From the NCBI RefSeq assembly GCF_030758345.1, contig NZ_JAVAMO010000009.1, forward strand, positions 101,037 through 165,036: a DNA stretch of 64,000 bases, read 5' to 3'. Within the stretch, counting starts at the first letter, position 1, and each line of letters starts with the position of its first letter. A program made the position numbers and the translations under genes. Under the pieces are notes generated by a model. The model saw nothing but the letters and a program-made list of their open reading frames with translations, made no database searches and was not told the DNA's origin. Positions 17,312 to 26,463 of this stretch are shown here, piece after piece. Origin of the DNA: Ruegeria discodermiae. Lineage in GTDB: Bacteria; Pseudomonadota; Alphaproteobacteria; Rhodobacterales; Rhodobacteraceae.

Positions 17312-17959
17312 TCACACCGCTGCTTCGCGCTGGGTCTGTTGTTCAAGCTGCAGGCCGCCAAGCCCCGCGATCAGCTCAACAATCTGCGCCACGCCCTGAC
17401 CATGGCGCAGCGCGGCCATCACAAAGGGCCGATCCTTGCGCATGCGCGTCGCGTCGCGCCGCATCACGTCCAGATCGGCACCCACATGCGGGGCCAGATC
17501 GGTCTTGTTGATGATCAGGACGTCTGAGCGGGTGATCGCTGGGCCGCCCTTGCGCGGGATTTCTTCGCCTGCCGCCACATCGATCACATAAAGGGTCAGA
17601 TCGGCCAGTTCCGGGCTGAACGTGGCCGACAGGTTGTCGCCGCCGCTTTCGATCAGCACCACCTCGACCTCGGGGTGCCGCTCGACCATCTGCGCCACGG
17701 CGGCGAGGTTGATCGAGGCGTCCTCGCGGATTGCCGTATGCGGGCAGCCGCCGGTTTCGACCCCGATGATCCGGTCCGAGGGCAGCACCTGCATGCGCAT
17801 CAGCGCATCGGCGTCCTCCTGCGTGTAGATGTCATTGGTGATGACACCCAGCGAGACCTTGTCGCGCAATGCGGTGCAAAGCGCGGCTGTCAGAGTGGTT
17901 TTACCTGCGCCCACCGGGCCGCCGATACCGATGCGCAGGGGACCGTTCATACTGCTCAT
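17312..17959 (-). CDS. ureG: Urease accessory GTPase UreG
   Basis: A 215-residue SIMIBI GTPase. It has the P-loop [11 protein letters not shown] (about 14-24), the nickel-binding CPH motif (ETGGCPHTA), ESGGDN and the NKTDL base-recognition motif. UreG hydrolyses GTP to deliver nickel to urease together with UreE, UreF and UreD. It is the last gene of the urease operon and overlaps ureF by 4 bp. Confidence 0.97.
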   Translation of the reverse strand: MSSMNGPLRIGIGGPVGAGKTTLTAALCTALRDKVSLGVITNDIYTQEDADALMRMQVLPSDRIIGVETGGCPHTAIREDASINLAAVAQMVERHPEVEVVLIESGGDNLSATFSPELADLTLYVIDVAAGEEIPRKGGPAITRSDVLIINKTDLAPHVGADLDVMRRDATRMRKDRPFVMAALRHGQGVAQIVELIAGLGGLQLEQQTQREAAV

Positions 17960-18603
17960 GTTCGGAAAATCCTCGAATACTGGGTTTCATGTTTCATCGC
18001 CGCGATATCGCTCAGAACGGCGGTGCTGCTCAGCGCATCCAGATCACCATGTTCCGTCGCCTTTGCCACCTCGGCATAAACCGGGAGCAGAGCGTGTTGC
18101 ATCACCTGTCCTTCGGTCTGCCCCAGCGGCAACAGCCGCTGCGCCGCCGCGATCAGGTTTGCGGCGAAGGCCTGCAGATAGCTGCGCTGGGTCAGGTCCA
18201 GCGGCAGGCCTTCCTGCGCGGCCGCCGCCCCAAGGGCCACCGGATAGACCCAGTCGCCCAAACCGGGCTGCGAAACCGCGCGCGTGGTCCGGCAAAAGGC
18301 CGCTCCTTGCTGGTCGGTCTCAAGCAATCTTTCGTGTGAGGGCGCAAAAGCCCGTGCCATGTCATCAATACGGGTTAGCGCTTCTGTCGCGCGTGCGCGG
18401 TAGGCCGCTGCCAAAAACAAGGCGTCTGATCGGCCCGACCCGACGGTCAGAACATCGCTCAGCCACGACTTGAAGCTCTGCGCATCGGTGACCCAGCCCT
18501 GATCCACAGCCGCTTCCAGCCCATGGCTATAGGCATAGGCGCTGACCGGGTAGGCGGGCGACAGCCATTGCAGCAGGGTCAGCGTCTCAGTGGGCGTGGC
18601 CAT
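17956..18603 (-). CDS. ureF: Urease accessory protein UreF
   Basis: About 215 residues, all-helical, with [21 protein letters not shown] near the start, the typical UreF opening. UreF acts as a GTPase-controlling partner of UreG during nickel loading. The frame is open back to an ATG at 18657, but that would overlap the His-rich end of ureE by about 70 bases. I take ATG 18603, which leaves a 17-bp overlap. Confidence 0.93.
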   Translation of the reverse strand: MATPTETLTLLQWLSPAYPVSAYAYSHGLEAAVDQGWVTDAQSFKSWLSDVLTVGSGRSDALFLAAAYRARATEALTRIDDMARAFAPSHERLLETDQQGAAFCRTTRAVSQPGLGDWVYPVALGAAAAQEGLPLDLTQRSYLQAFAANLIAAAQRLLPLGQTEGQVMQHALLPVYAEVAKATEHGDLDALSSTAVLSDIAAMKHETQYSRIFRT

Positions 18604-19039
18604 GGGTCCGCCCGTGCCCGTAAGCGCCGCCTTCGGGCGTAAAAGGTTCGACCACATCGCGCAGGGTTGCGCCCAGCTTCATCAGCATGTCGCGCATCAC
18701 GTGATCGCGTTGGATCAGCAGCCGGTCGCCCTCGATCTGGCAGGGTGTGTGGCGGTTGCCGATATGCCAGGAGATACGGGTCAGATTGGATGCTGTGACT
18801 TCCAAAAGCGGCTCGGGCGCGGCGTGAATTTCAACCGCGCGCCCGTCGTCCAGGATCAGCGCACCGCCATGGTTCAGCGAGGTCGTTTGCGCCAGATCGA
18901 CCATAATCCGCTCGCCATCTTCGCAGGTGAGCACTTTGCGGCGCAAGAAGCGGTCCTCGTAGGTCAGAGACAGATTGTTCGAGGACTCGCCGTGCAAATG
19001 ATCGGAGTACTGGCGCGTAGTAGCGAGGAGGGTGGTCAT
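18587..19039 (-). CDS. ureE: Urease nickel metallochaperone UreE
   Basis: A protein of 150 residues with an N-terminal peptide-binding domain and a C-terminal metal domain (GNRHTPCQIEGDRLLI, DHVMRDMLMKLG). The tail is His-rich ([10 protein letters not shown]) and should bind nickel. ATG 19039 is chosen because AGGAGG lies seven bases upstream; the open frame goes further back without another ribosome site. UreE passes nickel to UreG. Confidence 0.95.
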   Translation of the reverse strand: MTTLLATTRQYSDHLHGESSNNLSLTYEDRFLRRKVLTCEDGERIMVDLAQTTSLNHGGALILDDGRAVEIHAAPEPLLEVTASNLTRISWHIGNRHTPCQIEGDRLLIQRDHVMRDMLMKLGATLRDVVEPFTPEGGAYGHGRTHGHAH

Positions 19040-19073
19040 GCGCACGCCTCCTCTGATTTGGGTTGTGCGTCCG

Positions 19074-19301
19074 TTAGATGCGCCAGACCGAACCGGCAAA
19101 GACGTGATGCACGATACGGTCGCGTGACAAGCCGCAGCGTTTCAGTTCTTCGTCGCTGAGCGATTGCAGAAACTGAATCTGTTTCGCGTGCGAGCGGGCC
19201 TCGGCCATGTTGATCAAAACCGCATAGATCGATGATCCGACTCTGCTGAGCATTGCGGAAACCGAGAAACCGGGGCGTTCTTGAAGTGTGAATTGTGCCA
19301 T
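19074..19301 (-). CDS. DUF1127 small protein inside the urease operon
   Basis: A 75-residue protein. Its second half (IQFLQSLSDEELKRCGLSR) is the DUF1127 (YjiS-like) motif of small, basic, helical proteins common in alphaproteobacteria; some are linked to phosphate or RNA-related stress control. The start is ATG 19301 with GGAGG five bases upstream. It lies between ureC and ureE on the same strand, 35 bases before ureE. A role in urease is not known and cannot be inferred from sequence. Confidence 0.88.
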   Translation of the reverse strand: MAQFTLQERPGFSVSAMLSRVGSSIYAVLINMAEARSHAKQIQFLQSLSDEELKRCGLSRDRIVHHVFAGSVWRI

Positions 19302-19431
19302 TAGGACCTCCATAAAGATGGGTTAAGCAGGTCCTCCCATGGCATTGAGTGTTTGTCATTTGACCCTCACTGTATAGTGGGTTTTTGATCATGGCTGCGT
19401 TGTGATTGCTGCAACGCAGCACAAAATTTGA

Positions 19432-21141
19432 TCAGAATAAAAAGTACCGCTGCGCCATCGGCAGGGTTTCGGCGGGCTGGCACGTCAGCAGCTCTCCATC
19501 GGCGCGCACCTCATAGGTTTCGGGGTCCACCTCGATCTGCGGTGTCGCATCGTTCAAGATCAGATCGCGTTTGCCGATGCTGCGGGTGCCCTGCACCGCT
19601 ACCGTGTCCTTGGCCAGCCCCAGCGCATCGCCGATCCCCTCGGTCTGCGCTGCAGCTGAGACAAAGGTGATGGCCGAGCGTTCGACCGAGCGGCCATAGG
19701 CTCCGAACATTGGCCGACTGTAAACCGGTTGCGGCGTTGGGATTGAGGCATTGGGGTCGCCCATCTGCGCACAGGCGATGGTGCCGCCAAGCAGCACCAT
19801 CTCCGGTTTGACGCCGAAAAAGGCCGGGTTCCACAGAACAAGATCGGCGCGTTTGCCTTCCTCAATGCTGCCGATCTGATGGCTCAGGCCGTGGGCGATG
19901 GCCGGGTTGATGGTGTATTTGGCGATATAGCGGCGGACGCGCAGATTGTCGTTGTCGCCGGCTTCCTCCGGCAAACGGCCCCGCTGTTTCTTCATCTTGT
20001 CAGCGGTTTGCCAGGTGCGGATCAGCACCTCGCCCACACGGCCCATGGCCTGACTGTCGGATGCGATGATCGAGAACGCCCCCATATCGTGCAGGATGTC
20101 TTCGGCGGCAATCGTCTCGCGCCGGATGCGGCTTTCGGCAAAGGCCACGTCCTCGGGGATCGACTTGTCGAGGTGATGGCAGACCATCAGCATGTCGAGA
20201 TGCTCTTCGACCGTGTTGACCGTGAAAGGCCGGGTTGGGTTGGTCGAGGAGGGCAGAACGTGATCCTCACCACAGATCTTGATGATATCCGGGGCATGAC
20301 CACCGCCCGCGCCTTCGGTGTGGAAGGCGTGGATCGTCCGGCCTTTCATGGCAGCCACGGTGTTTTCCACAAACCCGGATTCGTTCAGCGTATCGGTATG
20401 GATCATCACCTGCACATCCATCGCATCCGCGACCGAGAGGCAGCAGTCGATGGCGGCAGGCGTTGTGCCCCAATCCTCGTGCAGTTTCAGGGCGCAGGCC
20501 CCGGCCTTGACCTGTTCCTCAAGTGCAGCGGGCAGCGAGGCGTTGCCCTTGCCCGCAAAGGCCAGGTTCATCGGAAAGGCATCGGCGGCTTGCAGCATCC
20601 GTCCGATATGCCAGGGGCCAGGCGTGCAGGTGGTGGCCAGCGTGCCATGAGCGGGGCCAGTGCCACCGCCCAGCATGGTGGTCAGACCGGAATGCAACGC
20701 GTCCTCGATCTGTTGCGGGCAGATAAAGTGGATATGGCTGTCGAACCCGCCAGCGGTCAGGATGCGTCCTTCGCCCGCAATGGCCTCAGTGCCCGGGCCG
20801 ACGATGATATCAACGCCCGGCTGCGTGTCCGGGTTACCGGCCTTGCCGATCTTGGCGATGCGCCCGTCTTTCAGCCCCACATCCGCCTTGTAGATGCCGG
20901 AATGATCCACGATCAAGGCATTGGTGATCACCGTGTCCACTGCCCCTTCGGCACGCGTGACCTGAGACTGCCCCATCCCGTCGCGGATCACCTTGCCACC
21001 GCCGAACTTGACCTCTTCGCCATAGGTGGTGAGGTCGCGTTCCACTTCGATGATCAGATCGGTATCGGCCAACCGCAGCCTGTCGCCGATAGTGGGGCCG
21101 AACATGGCGGCATAGTCGGAGCGTTTGATTGTTGCTGGCAT
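19432..21141 (-). CDS. ureC: Urease subunit alpha
   Basis: A 569-residue catalytic subunit of the usual length. The metal-site motifs are complete: DSHIHF near 135, the carbamylated lysine in ALKLHEDWG near 217, [10 protein letters not shown], the flap region [13 protein letters not shown], and the final Asp in SDSQAMGR. It hydrolyses urea to ammonia and carbamate with two nickel ions. Its ATG shares one base with the ureB stop (TGATG). Confidence 0.98.
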   Translation of the reverse strand: MPATIKRSDYAAMFGPTIGDRLRLADTDLIIEVERDLTTYGEEVKFGGGKVIRDGMGQSQVTRAEGAVDTVITNALIVDHSGIYKADVGLKDGRIAKIGKAGNPDTQPGVDIIVGPGTEAIAGEGRILTAGGFDSHIHFICPQQIEDALHSGLTTMLGGGTGPAHGTLATTCTPGPWHIGRMLQAADAFPMNLAFAGKGNASLPAALEEQVKAGACALKLHEDWGTTPAAIDCCLSVADAMDVQVMIHTDTLNESGFVENTVAAMKGRTIHAFHTEGAGGGHAPDIIKICGEDHVLPSSTNPTRPFTVNTVEEHLDMLMVCHHLDKSIPEDVAFAESRIRRETIAAEDILHDMGAFSIIASDSQAMGRVGEVLIRTWQTADKMKKQRGRLPEEAGDNDNLRVRRYIAKYTINPAIAHGLSHQIGSIEEGKRADLVLWNPAFFGVKPEMVLLGGTIACAQMGDPNASIPTPQPVYSRPMFGAYGRSVERSAITFVSAAAQTEGIGDALGLAKDTVAVQGTRSIGKRDLILNDATPQIEVDPETYEVRADGELLTCQPAETLPMAQRYFLF

Positions 21142-21446
21142 CAGAGGTCGCCCATGACTTGTTGATTGAACCCATAAACCCGTCGCGCACCGCCGATGGG
21201 GATCAGCGATATTTCACGGCGCTGGCCCGGCTCGAACCGCACCGCTGTTCCCGGCGCGATATCCAGACGCAGCCCGTGGGCGGCGTGCCGATCGAAGTCC
21301 AAGGCGGGGTTGGTTTCAGCAAAGTGATAGTGACTGCCCACCTGAATCGGTCTGTCGCCGGTATTGGCAACCATCAGCGTGATCGCCTCGGCCCCGGCGT
21401 TCAGGATGATGTCACCCGCTGTGGGCATGAACTCACCCGGGATCAT
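21141..21446 (-). CDS. ureB: Urease subunit beta
   Basis: A 101-residue small subunit opening MIPGEF and with [18 protein letters not shown], typical for bacterial UreB. It is an unfused separate subunit, as in most alphaproteobacteria. Its start overlaps the stop of the 53-residue ORF by four bases (ATGA). Confidence 0.97.
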   Translation of the reverse strand: MIPGEFMPTAGDIILNAGAEAITLMVANTGDRPIQVGSHYHFAETNPALDFDRHAAHGLRLDIAPGTAVRFEPGQRREISLIPIGGARRVYGFNQQVMGDL

Positions 21447-21604
21447 TTGGAACGGGTCGCGGAAAGACCGACCGCAGCCAGCGTAATCAGGGCGAGGCCC
21501 AAGCCAAGATTGGTATAATCCGTCCCATGAGCATGAACATGTCCGGCCTCATGGGCCATAGCGGGCGTGGCAAACATCAGGGCGGGCAGCATCAGTCGGG
21601 TCAT
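21443..21604 (-). CDS. 53-residue His-rich exported/membrane peptide between ureA and ureB
   Basis: A short gene with a strong ribosome site (AAGGAG, six bases before ATG 21604), and a 4-bp overlap with ureB that ties it to the operon. The product begins with a signal-like stretch ([17 protein letters not shown]), continues with a His-rich segment [10 protein letters not shown], and ends in one hydrophobic helix ([17 protein letters not shown]) and a basic tail. The His-rich start after the signal resembles the beginning of HupE/UreJ nickel permeases, but the channel body is missing. It may bind or present nickel in the periplasm; that is inference. Confidence 0.8.
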   Translation of the reverse strand: MTRLMLPALMFATPAMAHEAGHVHAHGTDYTNLGLGLALITLAAVGLSATRSK

Positions 21605-21621
21605 CGGTATCTCCTTTTAAC

Positions 21622-21924
21622 TCAGCGAATGGGGTTGTGAACAGTGACGAGCTTGGTGCCGTCGGGAAAGGTAGCCTCGACCTGAACCTCGTGGATCATT
21701 TCGGGCACGCCTTCCATGCATTGGTCGCGGGTGATCACCTGCGCACCCGCCTGCATCATGTCAGCGACCGAGCGCCCGTCGCGCGCGCCTTCGACCACCG
21801 CATCGGTGATCAGCGCAATCGCCTCGGGGTGGTTCAGCTTGACGCCACGCGCCAGCCGTTTGCGCGCCACCTCGGCGGCCATCGCGACCAGCAGCTTGTC
21901 TTTTTCTCTTGGGGTCAGGTTCAT
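21622..21924 (-). CDS. ureA: Urease subunit gamma
   Basis: A 100-residue subunit opening [12 protein letters not shown] and containing [12 protein letters not shown] and [18 protein letters not shown], a standard UreA. I use ATG 21924, one base after the ureD stop, rather than an earlier in-frame start inside ureD. Confidence 0.97.
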   Translation of the reverse strand: MNLTPREKDKLLVAMAAEVARKRLARGVKLNHPEAIALITDAVVEGARDGRSVADMMQAGAQVITRDQCMEGVPEMIHEVQVEATFPDGTKLVTVHNPIR

Positions 21925-21925
21925 G

Positions 21926-22765
21926 TCAGAGCGTCCAGCATTTTGGTAATTCACTTTGCGACAGGTATGTCAGCGCCGGTTCCAGAACCTGGCGCAGGGC
22001 GAAGCCGTCGCGCGCCAGCACCCGCGCCACCAGCAGCCCGTCCCGGATCAGGCTGGCCCCGGCGGTCTCAGACAGCAGATCGCGCAACCCGTTCAGGCGG
22101 GCCTCAGCATCCGGGGCGGCATAGAGCAGCAGCGCCATCGCCCCCGCGCCATTGCCGGTGAAGGGCCGCGCCATATGGGCCTGCAGATCGCCGCTCAGGT
22201 CGAGGCGATCCAGAAAGATCGGGCGACCAGCGCGGTTGATCTCCACGTGGTCTCGGAACCGCGCATCAGTGAGGCTCTCGCCCATGGCGGGACGGCCCAG
22301 AATCAACGGTTCGACCATCAGAAACCGGGCATCGTCGTCCAGTTCGACCCGAAGCCTGCGATGCAGGGTCGAGCCATTGAACAGGATGGTTTCCTGCGGC
22401 AGCCAATGGAGGTTTGCCCCGGCTTCGACATGCAGCTCAGTATGCAATTGCCCGAACTGGCCGGGTTGAGCGCGGTAGGCGCGCTCGGCGGCTTGTGTGG
22501 TCAAGGTCAGCGCGGTTCCGGCAAGGGCACGCGCCTCGACCTGGAACCGATCCCCGCCGGTGATCCCGCCCGCCGTGTTGACCAGGACCGCATCAACCGC
22601 AGGCCCGTTTGGCTTTGGGAAAACGCATTTATACGAGCCCGACATCCGCAGGTCATCCAGCACGCTGCGACCAGCAAGCGGTTTGGTCGACAGTCGGATA
22701 TGCCCCCGCGCTCTGGGTTGCGCGGATGATGAAGACGGCGTCGATATGGGTGCGGCCAGTTGAAT
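21926..22765 (-). CDS. ureD: Urease accessory protein UreD with probable ATT start
   Basis: Homology to UreD extends upstream of the first ordinary start (GTG 22663): the in-frame residues [19 protein letters not shown] are the expected UreD beginning. No ATG, GTG or TTG lies in frame further up. GGAGG at 22771-22775 is five bases before an in-frame ATT at 22765, which gives 279 residues, the usual UreD size. UreD (UreH) is the scaffold that binds apo-urease for nickel insertion. It is first in the operon ureD-A-orf-B-C-DUF1127-E-F-G. The GTG start would remove the conserved N-terminus. Confidence 0.85.
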   Translation of the reverse strand: MQLAAPISTPSSSSAQPRARGHIRLSTKPLAGRSVLDDLRMSGSYKCVFPKPNGPAVDAVLVNTAGGITGGDRFQVEARALAGTALTLTTQAAERAYRAQPGQFGQLHTELHVEAGANLHWLPQETILFNGSTLHRRLRVELDDDARFLMVEPLILGRPAMGESLTDARFRDHVEINRAGRPIFLDRLDLSGDLQAHMARPFTGNGAGAMALLLYAAPDAEARLNGLRDLLSETAGASLIRDGLLVARVLARDGFALRQVLEPALTYLSQSELPKCWTL

Positions 22766-23146
22766 AACTGCCTCCGTTTCAGGCGATTTCGGCGCTGACT
22801 GTCGATCAGTGGGGCAGGGGCAACCAGCCTAAACGGCCAAATCAGCGATATCCCCCCCTTGGTTGCCCAAAATATAAACGAAACAATCTTATGAGATTAA
22901 AAATTAGGCAAAATCATGCATTGGGCTAGAAAACACCCGCCGGGCCGTTGCCTAAATTGCCGCATTGCAGAATCGCTTATGGCACTCAGGCCGGGGGGAC
23001 CGGTCAAGGGTGTGTGACGGCCGGATCAGTTTGGCTCTCGGATCAGCCGCCACACGGGTGCAACTTTTAAGTTGCGGGGGAATAGGTACGCAGAGCCGCC
23101 TGCCAAGGCAAGCGTGCACCGCAGATCCGCCCCGCGAGGAGACAGA
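22766..23146. promoter_or_regulatory. Divergent control region ureD / urtA with inverted repeat
   Basis: About 380 bases that must hold the promoters of the urease operon (-) and the urea transporter operon (+). GGGCAACCA (22818-22826) and TGGTTGCCC (22860-22868) form a perfect 9-bp inverted repeat with centres 42 bp apart, followed by an AT-rich stretch (about 22870-22920). I see no clear NtrC site or sigma-54 promoter. The repeat is a candidate operator shared by both operons. Confidence 0.5.
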
Positions 23147-24427
23147 ATGAACTTCCTGAAAACCACATTGGCGGCGGCAGCCGCGACCACTGCGCTGACC
23201 GGCGTCGCCCATGCGGCTGACTGCCCCGTAAAAGTTGGTGTGCTGCATTCGCTGTCGGGCACGATGGCCATTTCGGAAACCACGCTGAAAGACACGATGC
23301 TGATGCTGATTGATCAGCAAAACGACAAGGGCGGTGTTCTGGGCTGCGAGATCGAGGCCGTTGTGGTCGATCCGGCCTCGGATTGGCCGCTTTTCGCGGA
23401 AAAGGCGCGGGAATTGCTGACGGTGCATGATGTCGATGTGATTTTCGGCAACTGGACAAGCGTGAGCCGGAAATCGGTTCTGCCGGTGATCGAGGAACTG
23501 AACGGGTTGCTGTTCTACCCGGTGCAGTATGAGGGCGAGGAATCGTCCAAGAACGTCTTCTACACCGGCGCTGCGCCGAACCAGCAGGCGATCCCGGCGA
23601 CGGATTATTTCCTGGAGGAACTGGGGGTCGAGAAATTCGCTCTGCTTGGCACGGACTATGTCTACCCCAGGACCACCAACAATATCCTGGAAAGCTACCT
23701 GCAGCAGAAGGGCATCGCCAAGGATGATATCTTTGTGAACTACACGCCCTTTGGCCATTCCGACTGGTCCAAGATCGTGGCTGATGTGGTCGCCCTTGGG
23801 GCCGATGGCAAAAAGGTTGGCGTGATCTCGACCATCAACGGTGACGCCAATATCGGCTTCTACAAGGAACTGGCTGCTGCTGGTGTGTCTGCCGACGATA
23901 TCCCTGTCGTTGCCTTCTCGGTGGGCGAGGAAGAGCTTTCGGGCCTCGATACCTCGAACCTCGTCGGCCATCTGGCGGCCTGGAACTATTTCCAGTCGGC
24001 AGAGTCGGAAACCAACGAGGATTTCATCGCGACTTGGAAAGAGCGCATGGGCGAGGAACGCGTCACCAATGACCCGATGGAGGCGCATTATATCGGCTTC
24101 AACATGTGGGTGAACGCGGCCGAAGCGGCCCAAAGCACTGAGGTTGATGCGGTTCGCGCGGCCATGTACGGGCAGGAGTTCCCGAACCTGACCGGTGGCA
24201 CAGCCGTGATGCTGCCCAACCACCATCTGGCCAAGCCGGTGTTGATCGGAGAGATCCTCGACGATGGTCAGTTCGACATCATCAGCCAGACCGAAGAAGT
24301 GCCGGGCGACGCCTGGACCGACTTCCTGCCGGAATCGGCGCTGCTGAAATCGGATTGGAAAGAACTGGGTTGCGGGATGTACAACACCGAAACCTCGACC
24401 TGCGTTCAGACCAAGTCGAACTACTGA
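23147..24427 (+). CDS. urtA: Urea ABC transporter substrate-binding protein
   Basis: A 426-residue periplasmic protein. The signal peptide ends near residue 23 (GVAHA-ADCPVKVG). The mature part is a LIV-type binding fold with SLSGTMAISE, DPASDWPLFAEKARELL and FGNWTSVSRKSVLPV, all hallmarks of UrtA. The start is ATG 23147 with AGGAG upstream; an earlier in-frame start has neither signal peptide nor ribosome site. First gene of urtABCDE. Confidence 0.96.
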   Translation: MNFLKTTLAAAAATTALTGVAHAADCPVKVGVLHSLSGTMAISETTLKDTMLMLIDQQNDKGGVLGCEIEAVVVDPASDWPLFAEKARELLTVHDVDVIFGNWTSVSRKSVLPVIEELNGLLFYPVQYEGEESSKNVFYTGAAPNQQAIPATDYFLEELGVEKFALLGTDYVYPRTTNNILESYLQQKGIAKDDIFVNYTPFGHSDWSKIVADVVALGADGKKVGVISTINGDANIGFYKELAAAGVSADDIPVVAFSVGEEELSGLDTSNLVGHLAAWNYFQSAESETNEDFIATWKERMGEERVTNDPMEAHYIGFNMWVNAAEAAQSTEVDAVRAAMYGQEFPNLTGGTAVMLPNHHLAKPVLIGEILDDGQFDIISQTEEVPGDAWTDFLPESALLKSDWKELGCGMYNTETSTCVQTKSNY

Positions 24428-24504
24428 TCCCACGAAAATCTGCCAGAGGGGGCGACCCCTCTGGCCCATAAGCGCCCTCGGGCCGATAAAGGAATGAGTG
24501 CACG

Positions 24505-26460
24505 ATGCTGCGCGCAGTGAACATTTTTGTCTTTTGGGTTCTGATGGTCACGGCGGCCCTCGCCCAGGACGCGCCGATGCAGTCGGTGTTGAAGGACCAC
24601 CGCGACGTGATCGTGAAAAGCTCGCGCAAGACCATCGCCCCCGCCATCGATGCGGTGGCAACCAGCGGGCTGGCGCAGGCCCAGCAGGTGCTGGAGGCCT
24701 GGCAGGCCAAGAACATGTGGTTGCGCAAAGAGGATGAACTTTTCTTTCGGGCGGAAAAGACAAGTTCCGGTCTCTATGCGCTTTATGATCTCGATACTGG
24801 CGCGCAGGTGGGCGAGGCCGAAAAGCGCGATCTGAGGCAGATCAAGCCCAATAGTGGCATCCGCGCCATGCTTGCCACTGCGCTGGTGCAGTTCCAGCTG
24901 TCCGATCCCAATGCGGCCAACCGCGCCGCCGCGCTACAATCGCTGGAACGTGATCCGTCAGCGGCGGCGCTGGAGCCGCTCCGTGCCTCGATCCCAAGCG
25001 AAGAAAGTGTAGCGCTGAGGGCGCGCAAAGAGCGGCTGGAGCGGCTCTTGACCATGGCCTATGACCCTGACGAGGCCGCGCGCGTTGCAGCCATCAAGGA
25101 GATGTCCGGTGACCTTGGCGTGGATGTGCGCGCCACGCTGAACCCGATCCTGCAAGCGCAGGTTCAGGTGTTTGACGGCGACATCCCTAACGATCTGAAT
25201 GTCAAAGCCATGCTGATCCCCGGTAGCGATACCCTGTCGCTGGATCAGGCCTACGACTTGCTGGTTTCCGAGGGGCTGGCCACGAAACCCCTTACCCCAG
25301 AGGATATTCGCAAGGCGTTGATCGCCAATATCGACGGCGGACGGGTCGGCGGTGTGCCCCTGGTCACGCTGGATACCGACGCGGCCCGCGCGGCAGCCTA
25401 TCAATCGCTGGTCGAGCAGGGGCAGGTCGTGCCGGGTGTGACTTCCGATCAGATTGGCGAAATCGTCGCGCAATATCAGTTTGCCGAGGTCTATCTGGAC
25501 CCGTTGCAACCCGTCACGGAGGCTGCGGAACGGGCAATCAGCAGCATCAACACGCGGGTGGCCGCCGGGCAGGGGCTCGATCTGGTGCTGGACGGGCTGT
25601 CACTGGCCTCGATCTATTTCCTTGCGGCCATCGGCCTTGCCATCACCTTTGGCGTGATGGGGGTGATCAACATGGCCCATGGCGAGTTCATCATGATGGG
25701 TGCTTATGCCGGCTACGTGGTGCAGCAGGTGATCCCCGATCACACCATCTCGATCCTGGTGGCGATCCCGCTGGCCTTTGCGGTGACCTTCGGGGCAGGG
25801 GTGGCGATGGAGCGGCTGGTGATCCGCCATCTCTATCACCGCCCGCTGGAGACGCTGCTGGCCACCTTCGGGATTTCGATTGCCTTACAGCAACTGGCCA
25901 AGAATATCTTTGGCACGCAGGCACGGCCGCTGACCGCGCCGGGCTGGCTGGACGGGTCGCTGGTGCTGAATGACGTGGTCTCGATCAGCTATATCCGCAT
26001 CGCGATCTTTGTGCTGGCGCTGTTTTTCCTCGCCGTGTTCCTGTTCATCATGAAACGCACGCGGCTGGGGCTTGAGACCCGCGCCGTCACCCAGAACCCG
26101 CGCATGGCGGCAAGCATGGGGATCAATCCGGGGCGGGTGAACATGCTGGCCTTTGGCTTTGGGTCTGGCATCGCCGGGGTGGCGGGGGTGGCCATCGGGC
26201 TCTTCGCCAAAGTCACCTCCGAGCTGGGCTCGGCCTATATCGTGCAGAGCTTCATGACCGTGGTTGTCGGTGGGGTCGGCAATATCTGGGGCGCGCTGGC
26301 AGGCGCGACCATGATCGGTTTCTTCCAGAAAGGCGTGGAGTGGCTGAACCCGTCCAACACGTTGGCGGCGCAGACCTACATGATCATCTTCATCATTATT
26401 TTCATTCAGTTCCGGCCGCGCGGTATCATCGCGCTCAAGGGCCGGGCGGCGGGGGACTGA
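24505..26460 (+). CDS. urtB: Urea ABC transporter permease UrtB (long form)
   Basis: A 651-residue protein. A signal peptide and a soluble, helical N-terminal part (to about 340) precede a LIV-H-like permease domain (about 350-651) with INMAHGEFIMMGAYAGYV and GGVGNIWGALAGA. The N-terminal extension is known for proteobacterial UrtB, and its role is unclear. It forms the membrane channel with UrtC. Confidence 0.94.
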   Translation: MLRAVNIFVFWVLMVTAALAQDAPMQSVLKDHRDVIVKSSRKTIAPAIDAVATSGLAQAQQVLEAWQAKNMWLRKEDELFFRAEKTSSGLYALYDLDTGAQVGEAEKRDLRQIKPNSGIRAMLATALVQFQLSDPNAANRAAALQSLERDPSAAALEPLRASIPSEESVALRARKERLERLLTMAYDPDEAARVAAIKEMSGDLGVDVRATLNPILQAQVQVFDGDIPNDLNVKAMLIPGSDTLSLDQAYDLLVSEGLATKPLTPEDIRKALIANIDGGRVGGVPLVTLDTDAARAAAYQSLVEQGQVVPGVTSDQIGEIVAQYQFAEVYLDPLQPVTEAAERAISSINTRVAAGQGLDLVLDGLSLASIYFLAAIGLAITFGVMGVINMAHGEFIMMGAYAGYVVQQVIPDHTISILVAIPLAFAVTFGAGVAMERLVIRHLYHRPLETLLATFGISIALQQLAKNIFGTQARPLTAPGWLDGSLVLNDVVSISYIRIAIFVLALFFLAVFLFIMKRTRLGLETRAVTQNPRMAASMGINPGRVNMLAFGFGSGIAGVAGVAIGLFAKVTSELGSAYIVQSFMTVVVGGVGNIWGALAGATMIGFFQKGVEWLNPSNTLAAQTYMIIFIIIFIQFRPRGIIALKGRAAGD

Positions 26461-26463
26461 GCC

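Noticed and set aside
22952..24469. 505-codon open frame antisense to urtA
   Set aside because: Composition follows the reverse complement of a GC-rich gene; no family resemblance.
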